Positions 36,997 through 45,065 of a stretch of 55,884 nucleotides of DNA are shown in pieces. This DNA comes from Verrucomicrobiia bacterium (GTDB taxonomy: Bacteria > Verrucomicrobiota > Verrucomicrobiia > JABWAM01). A program made the translations under genes and the position numbers. The notes under the pieces were generated by a model that worked only from the letters and a program-made list of their open reading frames with translations, did no database searches and was not told where the DNA came from. Location of the stretch: NCBI GenBank assembly GCA_028687435.1, contig JAQUAF010000037.1:1-55884 (forward strand), in the 5' to 3' direction. Numbering within the stretch: the stretch's first letter is position 1; every line of letters begins with the position of its first letter.

Positions 36997-37679
36997 AAAC
37001 AAAAGTTTTCATTGATATCGATGGCACGATAACCGACGGGGCGCCGGAGGGAGAGACAGGCTATTTCGAGCATGCCCTGCAGGCGGAACTGGTCAGAAGG
37101 CACAAGCTTTCCCGTCAGGCGGCGATGGACATGCTTTTGGCCGCCGAGGAAAAAGCGTCGGGAAAGGACCCTTTTTACGCCTTGCAATATCTTCCTTTGA
37201 AAGTTTCAAAAGCCGCGCTTTGGAGGGAAACCCTGAAAAGACAGCGGAGGAAGGTTTTTCCTTATCCTGACGCCGTCTGGCTTGTGAAAGCCCTGAGGCG
37301 GAAAGGATTTGATCTTTATCTGCTTACCAACAACACCGCGAACCGGGCCTTGTCCAAGATGGTCCGGGCGGGCTTGGCCACCACCCGCGGATCGCGTTAT
37401 TTCAAGGGGATTTATGGGGCGGATGTCACGGGTTGCAGGAAAAATTCGCCGGCTTTTTACCGCCGGGTTTTCAAGCTTGGAAAATTCAATCCAAAACAGG
37501 CGGTCATGATCGGCGACGATCCATTCTGTGACCAGGAGATCCCCTGCAAGCTTGGCGTGAAAAACGTCATCCTCGTCAATCGCCGGCAGAAGGAACGGGT
37601 TGTCAAAAAAGGAAGCGTTTTCCGTGTCAATAGTCTGAGGTTCGGCTGGAAAATTGTAGAGGAGATTTTGCGATGGTGA
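36993..37679 (+). CDS. HAD-superfamily hydrolase (phosphatase)
   Basis: 228 aa. Motif I is DIDGT in FIDIDGTITD near the N-terminus; a helical cap follows; motif II TN in LLTNNTANRALSKM; the metal-binding region is MIGDDPFCD. These residues are intact. GTG start at 36993 in the GTGA overlap with the propeller gene; GGGGAT upstream. It could be the phosphatase of the local inositol or sugar phosphate route, parallel to the HAD protein at 24367. No specific substrate is recognised. Confidence 0.82.
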   Translation: MKTKVFIDIDGTITDGAPEGETGYFEHALQAELVRRHKLSRQAAMDMLLAAEEKASGKDPFYALQYLPLKVSKAALWRETLKRQRRKVFPYPDAVWLVKALRRKGFDLYLLTNNTANRALSKMVRAGLATTRGSRYFKGIYGADVTGCRKNSPAFYRRVFKLGKFNPKQAVMIGDDPFCDQEIPCKLGVKNVILVNRRQKERVVKKGSVFRVNSLRFGWKIVEEILRW

Positions 37680-37851
37680 AATTCACATTGATGGACAGGA
37701 TAAACAGGATCATGGAGAGGCAAACCATCCTATGAATCCTGGCCATCGATGTTTAACCCCAATGCTAAAGCCTTGGCTTGCGCCCATGCGCGAACGCCGG
37801 AATCCAGCGCCGGGTGCGGATGAAGATTTCGGCAAAAATCGTTTGCTTTTC
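37680..37851. other. Gap with remnant of a dispersed element
   Basis: CGAACGCCGGAATCCAGCG (about 37791-37809) is a remnant of the same type of dispersed repeat as 9405-9442. GATGGACAGGATAAACAGG at 37690-37708 resembles 44680-44700. No gene; a promoter/operator block follows. Confidence 0.45.
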
Positions 37852-37897
37852 TGTTAATTGTCGATTATTGTCATTTAAAATTAAACGGCAAGACTTG
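37852..37897 (+). promoter_or_regulatory. Conserved TTGTC operator block, copy 1
   Basis: TTGTC direct repeats at 37858 and 37868 (10 bases, one helical turn), then TTGTCATT (37868-37875) facing AACGGCAA (37884-37891), an imperfect inverted repeat. It matches the block at 42745-42790 in 42 of 46 bases, the first 24 being identical. The ATG lies 68 bases beyond. A dimeric repressor or AraC-like activator site is inferred; the -10 is not clear. Confidence 0.75.
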
Positions 37898-37964
37898 GAT
37901 CTTGTGGTTCTCGATCCAAAGAGCGGCTGGTGTTATGGCTTGTCGTGTTTACCTCTTAAAAATC

Positions 37965-40334
37965 ATGAAAATTTTAAAATCGTGGATTGTTTCTTTGTTC
38001 CTGCCGGCGGTGGCTGGTTTTGTGGTTGCGGAACCACCGTCGCGGGAGAATCTCCTGCTCAACCCTTCGTTCGGCGAGGGGGAACTCAAGGCCAGGGCGA
38101 ATGGCGGTTATGCCTGTTCGGGATGGCTTGTTCATCTCCAGAAGGATTCGGCGCCTGAGAGCGCCCTGGCATGCGTCATTGAAAAGGGACAAGGGCCCGA
38201 TGGCGCGGATGTGTTGAAGGTGGAATTGAACGATGAAAAAGCGATTGTCTGGATCGATCAGGCCAGGAGGGAAATCACCGAGGGGCGGAACTACGAACTG
38301 TCGTTTTTGTATCAGGCCGATCCGATGGACAAGATCAAGCTTCGCGCAAGATTTTTCTGGTTTGGCCCGGATTATGAGAATCTGATCCCAAAGCTCGGCA
38401 AGAACGCCCACCAATGGCTGATGGGATTGAATGGAAAAGAGGAGAAGGCTGGATGGCAAAAAGTGGTGCGTCCCATCAGTGCGCCGGCGGAGGCGCGTTT
38501 TTTCAGCATCAGTATTGTGGCGGAGAAAATGAAGAGTCTTCGTCTGGCCAGGATCCAGGTGAAAGAATCCGGAACGGCGGGCAACGCAACCTTGAAGGTC
38601 GGGGATAAAACATTGTTTTACAAACCGCGCAAGGAACAGCCGGATCCTCCGATGCAATCCCGAACTGCGGAGCAGGAGGAGCTTGGATATGTCACTTTTG
38701 CCCGCAAACGGGTGAGGGATGTTTATCCGGACAGCATTCCCCAGCCGGATGAAATGACGAAGGAGATCCGGCTTTTTGCCGCGCCAGGACAACGGGAGGC
38801 CGGCTGGCTGGCGGTTCATGCCCTCAGGGATTTGGGATCTGTGAAAGTGGATGCCGGGGATTTCATTGCGGACCAGGCAAAAGGCGGCCGGATTTCCAAA
38901 AACCATGCCGAATGCCGGGTGGTCAAATGCTGGAAGCAGACATGCGATGGGGTGTATGAGAACATCAACAACACATATGGAATCATTCCCGAACTTTTGC
39001 TCAGGCAGGAACAGTTCGATCTTTCGGCGGGCAGGACGCAGAACCTTTGTTTTTTGGTTCAGGTTCCGGAGGACGCCAAGCCGGGCGATTACAGCGCCGA
39101 GGTTCGTCTGGGCGGCGGGGAGAAGACCGGGCAATTCAAGATCAGATTGAAAGTGCTGCCTTTTCAATTGAGAAAGCCGCAACCCGGGGAAATGGTCTGG
39201 CTGATCCATACCACCGGTGAATTTGGCGCGCTGATGAAACCCGGGCAGACGCCCGTTGATGCGGTTGAAACCGCCTTGCGGGATCTTCATGCGCGTGGAA
39301 TCGAGGGATTGGCGCTGGGATGCGGTTATGGCGAACCGGCGGAGTATGAAAAGAGCGGCGAGGGTTTGAAGCTGAAAAAATTTTCCAAGCTCGATCGCGT
39401 AGTCAAGGCGATGAAACGCACGGGAATGCGCGGGCCCCTGTTCGTTCACTGCGGCGACATGCTGGAGCGGCGGGTGGCTGCGGCTTTGAAGCTGGAGATG
39501 CCGCCGGGCGACAACAAGGGCGGCGTGATCGATGCGATGAAGACGGAGGAATTCAAGACAGGCTTCAAACAGGCCTTGCTGGAAATTGACCGTTTTATCA
39601 AGGCGGAATTGGGCGCTGATTTCGAATGGTTCTATGGCGGAATGGACGAACCCGGGTCTCATGCTTACCGGCAGGAAAGGGTTTTTTGGCAATATCAACT
39701 CGCAAAAGAAGCCGGTTTGAGGAGGTGGAGTTACATGGACGGGGAATTTTGGAAAAAACTCGCGCCTTTGAACGATGTGCAGATCATGCAATTCAGGGGG
39801 ATTTCCGCCGATGCGGAAAAGCGCGCCCAGTTCAAGAGGGAGTTGGAAGGATTCAAAAATAATTTCTATTGTTATGGAGGCAGTGGGACTTACGGCATTG
39901 CCACGGGGGATACCTTGCCGAACCGTTGGGCGACGGGCTTTTTCAGCTATCAAACCGGCGTCAAAGGCGAGCAATCCTGGTTGTATCACTTGAAAAATCC
40001 GGTTGATTTGGATGGAACCGGGCATTGCTCGTTTTATCCCCTGATCAGTTACGCGGACAAGAGCCAGGAATTGATTCCCACGTTGCAATTGGAAGGCATC
40101 CGGCAGGGAATCGATGATTATTGTTACTTCTATACATTGAAACAATTGTTGGATCCCGCTTCCGAGACAGGCAAGACGTCAAAGGTCGGGCAAATCCGGG
40201 CGGATTTTTCAAAACTGCTTGCGGCCATTCCGCTGGAGCGCAAGCAGTTTGAGGCCGGATGGAACGATGCGGAGTTGGCCAAGGTCCGGTGGCAGGTTGC
40301 CTGCTGGATCATGGAGTTGACAAAAACGGCATGA
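37965..40334 (+). CDS. Secreted DUF4091-type glycoside hydrolase with N-terminal CBM-like domain
   Basis: 789 aa. Signal peptide 1-22 (SWIVSLFLPAVAGFVVA|EPPS). About 25-190 is a jelly-roll, carbohydrate-binding-like segment (NLLLNPSFGEG ... W). The C-terminal half (about 400-760) is the DUF4091 TIM-barrel type, with WFYGGMDEPG as the likely acid pair and EGIRQGIDDYCYFYTLKQLL characteristic of the family. Substrate unknown. The start at ATG 37965 keeps the signal peptide. It overlaps the next gene (ATGA) and has the conserved operator block upstream, so it is the first gene of a regulated operon. Confidence 0.85.
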   Translation: MKILKSWIVSLFLPAVAGFVVAEPPSRENLLLNPSFGEGELKARANGGYACSGWLVHLQKDSAPESALACVIEKGQGPDGADVLKVELNDEKAIVWIDQARREITEGRNYELSFLYQADPMDKIKLRARFFWFGPDYENLIPKLGKNAHQWLMGLNGKEEKAGWQKVVRPISAPAEARFFSISIVAEKMKSLRLARIQVKESGTAGNATLKVGDKTLFYKPRKEQPDPPMQSRTAEQEELGYVTFARKRVRDVYPDSIPQPDEMTKEIRLFAAPGQREAGWLAVHALRDLGSVKVDAGDFIADQAKGGRISKNHAECRVVKCWKQTCDGVYENINNTYGIIPELLLRQEQFDLSAGRTQNLCFLVQVPEDAKPGDYSAEVRLGGGEKTGQFKIRLKVLPFQLRKPQPGEMVWLIHTTGEFGALMKPGQTPVDAVETALRDLHARGIEGLALGCGYGEPAEYEKSGEGLKLKKFSKLDRVVKAMKRTGMRGPLFVHCGDMLERRVAAALKLEMPPGDNKGGVIDAMKTEEFKTGFKQALLEIDRFIKAELGADFEWFYGGMDEPGSHAYRQERVFWQYQLAKEAGLRRWSYMDGEFWKKLAPLNDVQIMQFRGISADAEKRAQFKRELEGFKNNFYCYGGSGTYGIATGDTLPNRWATGFFSYQTGVKGEQSWLYHLKNPVDLDGTGHCSFYPLISYADKSQELIPTLQLEGIRQGIDDYCYFYTLKQLLDPASETGKTSKVGQIRADFSKLLAAIPLERKQFEAGWNDAELAKVRWQVACWIMELTKTA

Positions 40335-41650
40335 AGATCTCCGCTTTTCTTTCCGCCGCATTTTTTTGCGCCGCAATTTTCCCGGCAAGCGGCATGGCAG
40401 GCGCGCAGGAGGAACAACGCCCGCCCAAGGTGGCGGTCCGGCGGTCAACCGATCCCATTAAAATCGACGGTGTTCTCGACCGGAAAGAGTGGAAGGATGC
40501 GGTTCAAATCGATGATTTTCATTTGTTTTCCAGCCAGAGATCGGAGGTTCGCGAGCCTTTTCAGAAGACGACCGCCTGGCTGGCTTATGATGACGACCGT
40601 CTCTGCATCGCCTTTCGTTGCGCTGTCCGGAGTTCCAGGGATATCAAGGCGGATGTTCGCCGGCGCGATGGGCCGGTTTTTGGGGATGAGTCGGTCGAGG
40701 TTTTTTTGAATCCGGATCCGAATCATTCCAATTACTATCAATTTGGGGTGAATCCCCTTGGCTGTGTCAGCGACGCCAGGGTGGGGGGGAACGCCGGGGC
40801 GGTGGACGCGAGTTGGACGTCCATGGAATGGAAGGCGGCTGCCCGGGTGAATGAGCGGGATTGGACTTGTGAAATGGCGTTTCCTTTCCGGATATTGGAA
40901 ATCCGATCCTCCGATTGGAGGATCAATCTGACGCGCAATGCGATCCGGCCTTATGGCGAGGCGCTGACCTGGGCGCCCATCAAATCAACCACCGGATGGC
41001 AGCGTCCCGAACAATTTGGTTATCTTCGGGGCATGGAAATTCCAAAGTATATCCGGGTGGCATTCAAGGGGCTCAAGATGGAGCCATTGGTGGCGGGGAT
41101 GAACAGATTCAAGTTCATGTTCAAGAACAATTGCAGGGATGCGGAGGAGATTGGCGTCAGGCTGGCCTTGGAAGATTCACAGGGGGGAAAGAGGGTGGAA
41201 CAAGCCGCCGGGGTCATTCATGTTGGAGCCATGGAGGAAGTGGCGGTTCCGGCGCGGATTCAACGGGAGGGGATTTTGATCTGTCGATTCGAGATTTTCC
41301 GGGTTGGCAACGGGGAGGTTTTTCATGCCAGCGCGCCAGTGTCAAGGGATGTCAGGTTTTTGGATGTCCGGATGCCGAATCTGCTCTGTGAAAAAGAGCG
41401 CGGGGTTGCGCAACTGACAGCCAATCTTTCGCCGGAAACAAAAGAAAAGGCTGAATTGAAGATTTCGGCTTTCAGGGATGGGCAGCCCAAAGCCGTTGTG
41501 AACGCCGCGCGGAAGATCAACGGAACCGGAGTCTGGCGGCTGCCGGATTTGAAACATGGCCGTTACCGGCTTGTTTTTGAACTGATGAACGGCCCGGATG
41601 AACGGATGTCGATATGCGAAAAAGAACTGTGGGTTGTTCCGCGTTTCTGA
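40331..41650 (+). CDS. Secreted CBM9-like carbohydrate-binding protein
   Basis: 439 aa. Signal peptide about 1-25 (FLSAAFFCAAIFPASGMAGA). The CBM9-like fold (about 35-240) is recognised by PIKIDGVLDRKEWKDAV, AWLAYDDDRLCIAFRC, DESVEVFLNPDPNHSNYYQF, the EWKAAARV strand and SDWRINLTR. The remainder is beta-rich without a named family. CBM9 proteins bind reducing ends of glycans, so a role as binding partner of the upstream glycosidase is likely. The ATG overlaps the upstream stop (ATGA). Confidence 0.85.
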   Translation: MKISAFLSAAFFCAAIFPASGMAGAQEEQRPPKVAVRRSTDPIKIDGVLDRKEWKDAVQIDDFHLFSSQRSEVREPFQKTTAWLAYDDDRLCIAFRCAVRSSRDIKADVRRRDGPVFGDESVEVFLNPDPNHSNYYQFGVNPLGCVSDARVGGNAGAVDASWTSMEWKAAARVNERDWTCEMAFPFRILEIRSSDWRINLTRNAIRPYGEALTWAPIKSTTGWQRPEQFGYLRGMEIPKYIRVAFKGLKMEPLVAGMNRFKFMFKNNCRDAEEIGVRLALEDSQGGKRVEQAAGVIHVGAMEEVAVPARIQREGILICRFEIFRVGNGEVFHASAPVSRDVRFLDVRMPNLLCEKERGVAQLTANLSPETKEKAELKISAFRDGQPKAVVNAARKINGTGVWRLPDLKHGRYRLVFELMNGPDERMSICEKELWVVPRF

Positions 41651-41668
41651 GGAGGGGGAGATTATTTC

Positions 41669-41873
41669 AATGTTAAGGAATTTCAATGTTTGCTGGAAAA
41701 GGCGGTGCAGGAGCCCCGCCCTCCGTTTGTCGCGAAATGAATGGATGGCGGGCCGTCGCCGCGCCGTAGTGGCTTTGGCCACGCAGGCGGGGCTCCCGCA
41801 CCGCCTTGCCGGTTTTCTGCGTCGAGCATCTGGCATCGAACGTCAAGCTGCCGCGCTCGGCGCGACTTAATTT
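41669..41873. repeat. Composite repeat B with enlarged palindrome
   Basis: TGTTAAGGAATTTCAATGTT, then the palindrome from 41701 to 41805 whose loop carries an extra GC-rich insert including GTGGCTTTGGCCAC, then TCTGCGTCGAGCATC ... GCGACTTAATTT. It ends at the base before the next start codon. Confidence 0.85.
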
Positions 41874-42674
41874 ATGAATGCTTTTGAATTGGGAGTTTCG
41901 CTGGCCACGATTGCCGTGGAACTGAATGAGGAGATTTTTGACCTTGTGGAGAACGCCGGGCTGCAAAATCTTGAGATTCGGCATTATAACCGTGAGCACT
42001 ACCAAAGGAACCGGCCCTTTCTGAAAAAGTTTTCCAAAACACGGCCATGGACGGTTCACGCCCACTTTGGCGGGAATGTCGATATCGCTTCATTTGAAAA
42101 GAAAACCCGGGAGGCGGGCCTTGAGAGTCTGCAGGAAGCCCTGAATGTGGCCGTGGATCTCGGCGCCGGCATACTTGTCGTGCACGCCAGTGTGGAACCC
42201 CTGGCGCCCCAAAATCGTGAACAGCATAAAAAATTTGCGCGCGAGGGGCTGGCTTTTATCGCTGAAAAATGCGCGGGAAAAGGCATGCGGCTGGCGGTGG
42301 AATTTCTGCCCCGCACCTGTCTGGGAAATACTGCCGGGGAACTGATGGAGTTGATTGACGGGCTGCCGGAGGACGCCGCGGGCATCTGCCTGGACACCAA
42401 CCACATGATGGATCAATACAGGGAACTTCCCCGGATCGTGGACTCCCTCGGCTCCCGGCTGATTGCCACTCATTTGAGCGATTACGACGGGGTGGACGAA
42501 AAACACTGGATTCCCGGCGCAGGCGTGATCGACTGGCAGGCGTTTTTTAACGCGTTAAAAAATGCCGGATATCGCGGCACGCTCAACTACGAGGTCGTTT
42601 TCAAAGACTGCCCGCCCGCCGAACGAATCGCCCTGATCAAGGATTCCCACCGAAAACTTTTCCGGCCCTCCTGA
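41874..42674 (+). CDS. Sugar phosphate isomerase/epimerase-like TIM-barrel protein
   Basis: 266 aa of the xylose-isomerase-like (AP-endonuclease 2) superfamily. Metal-site candidates: E in LAVEFLPRTCLG, D in GICLDTNHM, H in ATHLSDYDGVDEKHWIPGAGVIDW, and E in LNYEVVF. Members include IolE/IolI, sugar epimerases and dehydratases; the specific reaction cannot be named. No signal peptide, so it acts in the cytosol, possibly on a product of the inositol/polyol steps upstream. The start codon directly abuts a composite repeat and there is no normal ribosome binding site. Confidence 0.85.
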   Translation: MNAFELGVSLATIAVELNEEIFDLVENAGLQNLEIRHYNREHYQRNRPFLKKFSKTRPWTVHAHFGGNVDIASFEKKTREAGLESLQEALNVAVDLGAGILVVHASVEPLAPQNREQHKKFAREGLAFIAEKCAGKGMRLAVEFLPRTCLGNTAGELMELIDGLPEDAAGICLDTNHMMDQYRELPRIVDSLGSRLIATHLSDYDGVDEKHWIPGAGVIDWQAFFNALKNAGYRGTLNYEVVFKDCPPAERIALIKDSHRKLFRPS

Positions 42675-42744
42675 CCCGCATGTTTCATCAGGCGGAACAA
42701 CGCGAAAGACTTCATTCGCCAGCCTGAAAAAACACTTGATTTTT

Positions 42745-42790
42745 TGTTAATTGTCGATTATTGTCATTAAGAATTAAATGACAAGACTTG
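42745..42790 (+). promoter_or_regulatory. Conserved TTGTC operator block, copy 2 (perfect palindrome)
   Basis: TTGTC repeats at 42751 and 42761. TTGTCATT (42761-42768) and AATGACAA (42777-42784) form a perfect inverted repeat with an 8-base AT centre. 42 of 46 bases match 37852-37897. The downstream leader also shares an AGAGCGG..GGTGT stretch and an AATCATGAAAAT start context with the gene at 37965. Confidence 0.8.
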
Positions 42791-42864
42791 AGGTTGATGA
42801 CGCATGATTCAGAGCGGAAGGTGTCTTGTCCGTATTTTCCACTTTTACAAGAGGCCCGAAAATC

Positions 42865-43956
42865 ATGAAAATCCCGATGTTTTGTGTTTCCATTCTGGCT
42901 GCCAGCCTGCAACTGACGCTGGCGGGGAATCCGCCTGCCGGTGTTGACGGGGGGGCTGTTGCGCCTCACGTGATGCTGGCCCAGGGCGATTCGGCGGAAA
43001 TGGACTTGGAATGTCCCGGCGATCCCTCCAGGCTTGTGGCGGCAACGATTGATGGCAAATCGCTCGAAGGCGGGGTCCGTTTGGAAATGGTCGCGGCGAA
43101 TGGGCCGAAAAACAAAGTCAGGTTGACGACAACGCCGGGCGCGGAACCGGGGGTGTGCCGGATTGGTCTGAAGGAGGACGGAAAAATAAAACCGCTGGGA
43201 TACGTTGATATCGTTGACAAGGCCGCCTATGGGGAATTCGAGGCTGCGGCGGCGAAAGTCAAGCTGCCGGACGGACCGGTTCAATTGCTTTTTTTGGGTG
43301 ACAGCCTGACGGATCGCAATCGGGGGTTCAACTACGCGGACAAGGTTTGTTTCTGGCTGGCAAGGAATCATCCAGAGGGAGTCAGGGCCAGAAATGCCGG
43401 CGTGGGAGGGGATTTCACTGTTCGCGTCTGGGATCGGATGAATGGGGTTGCCGGGGTTCATCGTCCCACGGATTATGACGGCATTTTCGATCCGCCGCCG
43501 CAGTTTGTCTTTGTGTTTCTGGGCCAGAATGACACCAAGGTCCATCCTTCGACCCGGTACACGCTGCCCATGGTTTCTTCGGATAAGTTTGAAGAGACCT
43601 ATCGGCTGATTGTTCAGAGATTGAAGGAGCAGACGCGCGCCAGGATCGTGTTGCTCTCCACGGCGTCGTTGGTGTTCGAGGTTCAGAAGGAGAAGGCGGA
43701 TCAAATGCGGGCGCAAGGCAAGAATCACGCGCTTTTTGGCGTTTCGGAACTGCTGGAAAAGTTCAATGCCGTCATCAAGAAACTGGCGGATGAAATGTCG
43801 CTTGGCTATGTCGATGTTTACGAGCCAACCCGGCGGCATCCGTCCAAAAAACAACTGTTTGTCGAGGATGGGGTTCATGTCAACAATGAGGGAAACCGGC
43901 TTATTGCCCTGGAAATTTTGCGTTATTTTGCGGCAACATCAGGAGATAAAATATGA
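42865..43956 (+). CDS. Secreted SGNH/GDSL hydrolase
   Basis: 363 aa. Signal peptide about 1-20 ([15 protein letters not shown]). An N-terminal beta-rich domain (25-120) precedes the SGNH domain: block [11 protein letters not shown] with S147, block II GVGGDF with G182, block III GQND (220-223), and block [11 protein letters not shown] near the C-terminus with the catalytic Asp/His. All four are present, so an active carbohydrate esterase or deacetylase is likely. ATG at 42865 retains the signal peptide. It overlaps the pseudopilin gene (ATGA) and shares the operator with the glycosidase operon. Confidence 0.9.
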   Translation: MKIPMFCVSILAASLQLTLAGNPPAGVDGGAVAPHVMLAQGDSAEMDLECPGDPSRLVAATIDGKSLEGGVRLEMVAANGPKNKVRLTTTPGAEPGVCRIGLKEDGKIKPLGYVDIVDKAAYGEFEAAAAKVKLPDGPVQLLFLGDSLTDRNRGFNYADKVCFWLARNHPEGVRARNAGVGGDFTVRVWDRMNGVAGVHRPTDYDGIFDPPPQFVFVFLGQNDTKVHPSTRYTLPMVSSDKFEETYRLIVQRLKEQTRARIVLLSTASLVFEVQKEKADQMRAQGKNHALFGVSELLEKFNAVIKKLADEMSLGYVDVYEPTRRHPSKKQLFVEDGVHVNNEGNRLIALEILRYFAATSGDKI

Positions 43957-44630
43957 GTGCGCCCGGGTTGAGATTTCCCGGAAAAGAAGGTATGTTCGTG
44001 GTGTGTGTAAAAAACAATAGCATCAGCGGCGGGTTTACGCTTTTGGAGCTTTTGGTCGTGGTGGCCATCATGTCCATTTTGGCCGGGCTGCTCATGCCGG
44101 CGGTGGGAAAGGCGCGGGAACAGGGGCGGAGCATCCGGTGCATGAACAACCTCAAGAATATGGGCGAGGCCATGCATCTTTATCTGAACGACAATAACGA
44201 GATGTTTTTTCAGCAGGGGGCGTATCCCGATCATTACACCAAGTTCCTGGGGCCGTACCTGAATGTGAACAAGATCGACGGCGTGAATTGGGTCGCTTGC
44301 AGTTCCATTTATCGCTGCCCCACCTACAAGGGAACCGATTCAGACTACTTTACCTACGGGTATAACAGTTTTTGCGGTTATGTCTCGGCAGCCCAGCCAT
44401 ACCGTTCCCTGGCGGGCATTGATCAACCCGCGCGGTTTCCGCTTTTTTTGGAGACTGACGCGAATCAAAACCTGACCAGCGTTTCCACGAGCTACGATAC
44501 CTTGAGCTTCCGCCATTTGGGAAACATGAATGTGGTTTGTGTGGGGGGCAACGTCAAGGTCCTTCCCGTCAGCCAGATGCCCCTATCGAGTTGGACTTAC
44601 AAGTTTTTGAACGGCGAGGTTGAGTGGTAG
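43953..44630 (+). CDS. Type II pseudopilin-like protein, variant H-X9-GG tail
   Basis: 225 aa. Prepilin site SGG|FTLLE, cleavage after G27, mature Glu5 is E32; hydrophobic helix [34 protein letters not shown] corresponds to the helix of the H-X9-DG family, but the tail reads [12 protein letters not shown], so the Asp is replaced. AGGAG seven bases before the ATG at 43953 supports the start in the ATGA overlap with the SGNH gene, although the leader (27 aa) is longer than usual; ATG 43992 is the alternative. Coupling to a secreted hydrolase suggests joint secretion or display. Confidence 0.85.
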   Translation: MSAPGLRFPGKEGMFVVCVKNNSISGGFTLLELLVVVAIMSILAGLLMPAVGKAREQGRSIRCMNNLKNMGEAMHLYLNDNNEMFFQQGAYPDHYTKFLGPYLNVNKIDGVNWVACSSIYRCPTYKGTDSDYFTYGYNSFCGYVSAAQPYRSLAGIDQPARFPLFLETDANQNLTSVSTSYDTLSFRHLGNMNVVCVGGNVKVLPVSQMPLSSWTYKFLNGEVEW

Positions 44631-44700
44631 AAGTTTGCATGCGGGGTAAATGGCGGGATGCCGGACGGAATTCGTGTCGATAAACAGGTTGGACAGGATT

Positions 44701-44980
44701 TTAATGTTAAGGAATTTCAATGTTTGGCGGATGAAAAAGAAATAGCGACAGTCTCTGGATTCCCGCATCCGCGCATACGCGTCAACCTAAGGAATCAATG
44801 AATCATATCTCTATCATAGGCGGTGCGGGAGCCCCGCCCTCCATTTTTTACCGTGCAGACAATGGAGGGCGGGGCTCCCGCACCGCTCCGGGCGGTTGTA
44901 TCCCGCCTTTGAGTGATCGTTTTTGCGTCGAGCGTCGTGCATCGAGCATCAAGCTGCCGCGCTCCGCTGCGGCTTAATTT
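44701..44980. repeat. Composite repeat C with palindrome and inserted segment
   Basis: TTAATGTTAAGGAATTTCAA, an inserted stretch (44721-44818) containing CTGGATTCCCGC and CGCGCATACGCGTCAACC, the palindrome 44819-44886 (GGCGGTGCGGGAGCCCCGCC type) and the tail ending GCGGCTTAATTT. It is the leader of the lyase-like gene. With it, the 435-bp gap 44631-45065 has no room for another gene. Confidence 0.8.
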
Positions 44981-45011
44981 AAACGGATCTGTTTGGAAAG
45001 AGGCTCTTTGT

Positions 45012-45039
45012 TGACAAACCGGAATTTTGGGGTACGTTC
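45012..45039 (+). promoter_or_regulatory. Possible promoter of the lyase-like gene
   Basis: TTGACA (45012-45017), 16-base spacer, TACGTT (45034-45039). The -35 is perfect, the -10 weak. Confidence 0.4.
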
Positions 45040-45065
45040 TTTTTTGCAACCAGATGTTTGGTTTT

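Noticed and set aside
37974..40145. 723-codon open frame antisense to the DUF4091 glycosidase
   Set aside because: The plus-strand protein has a signal peptide, recognisable domains and overlaps correctly with its neighbour; the antisense frame is rich in His/Arg/Pro and matches no domain, so it is a codon-bias shadow.
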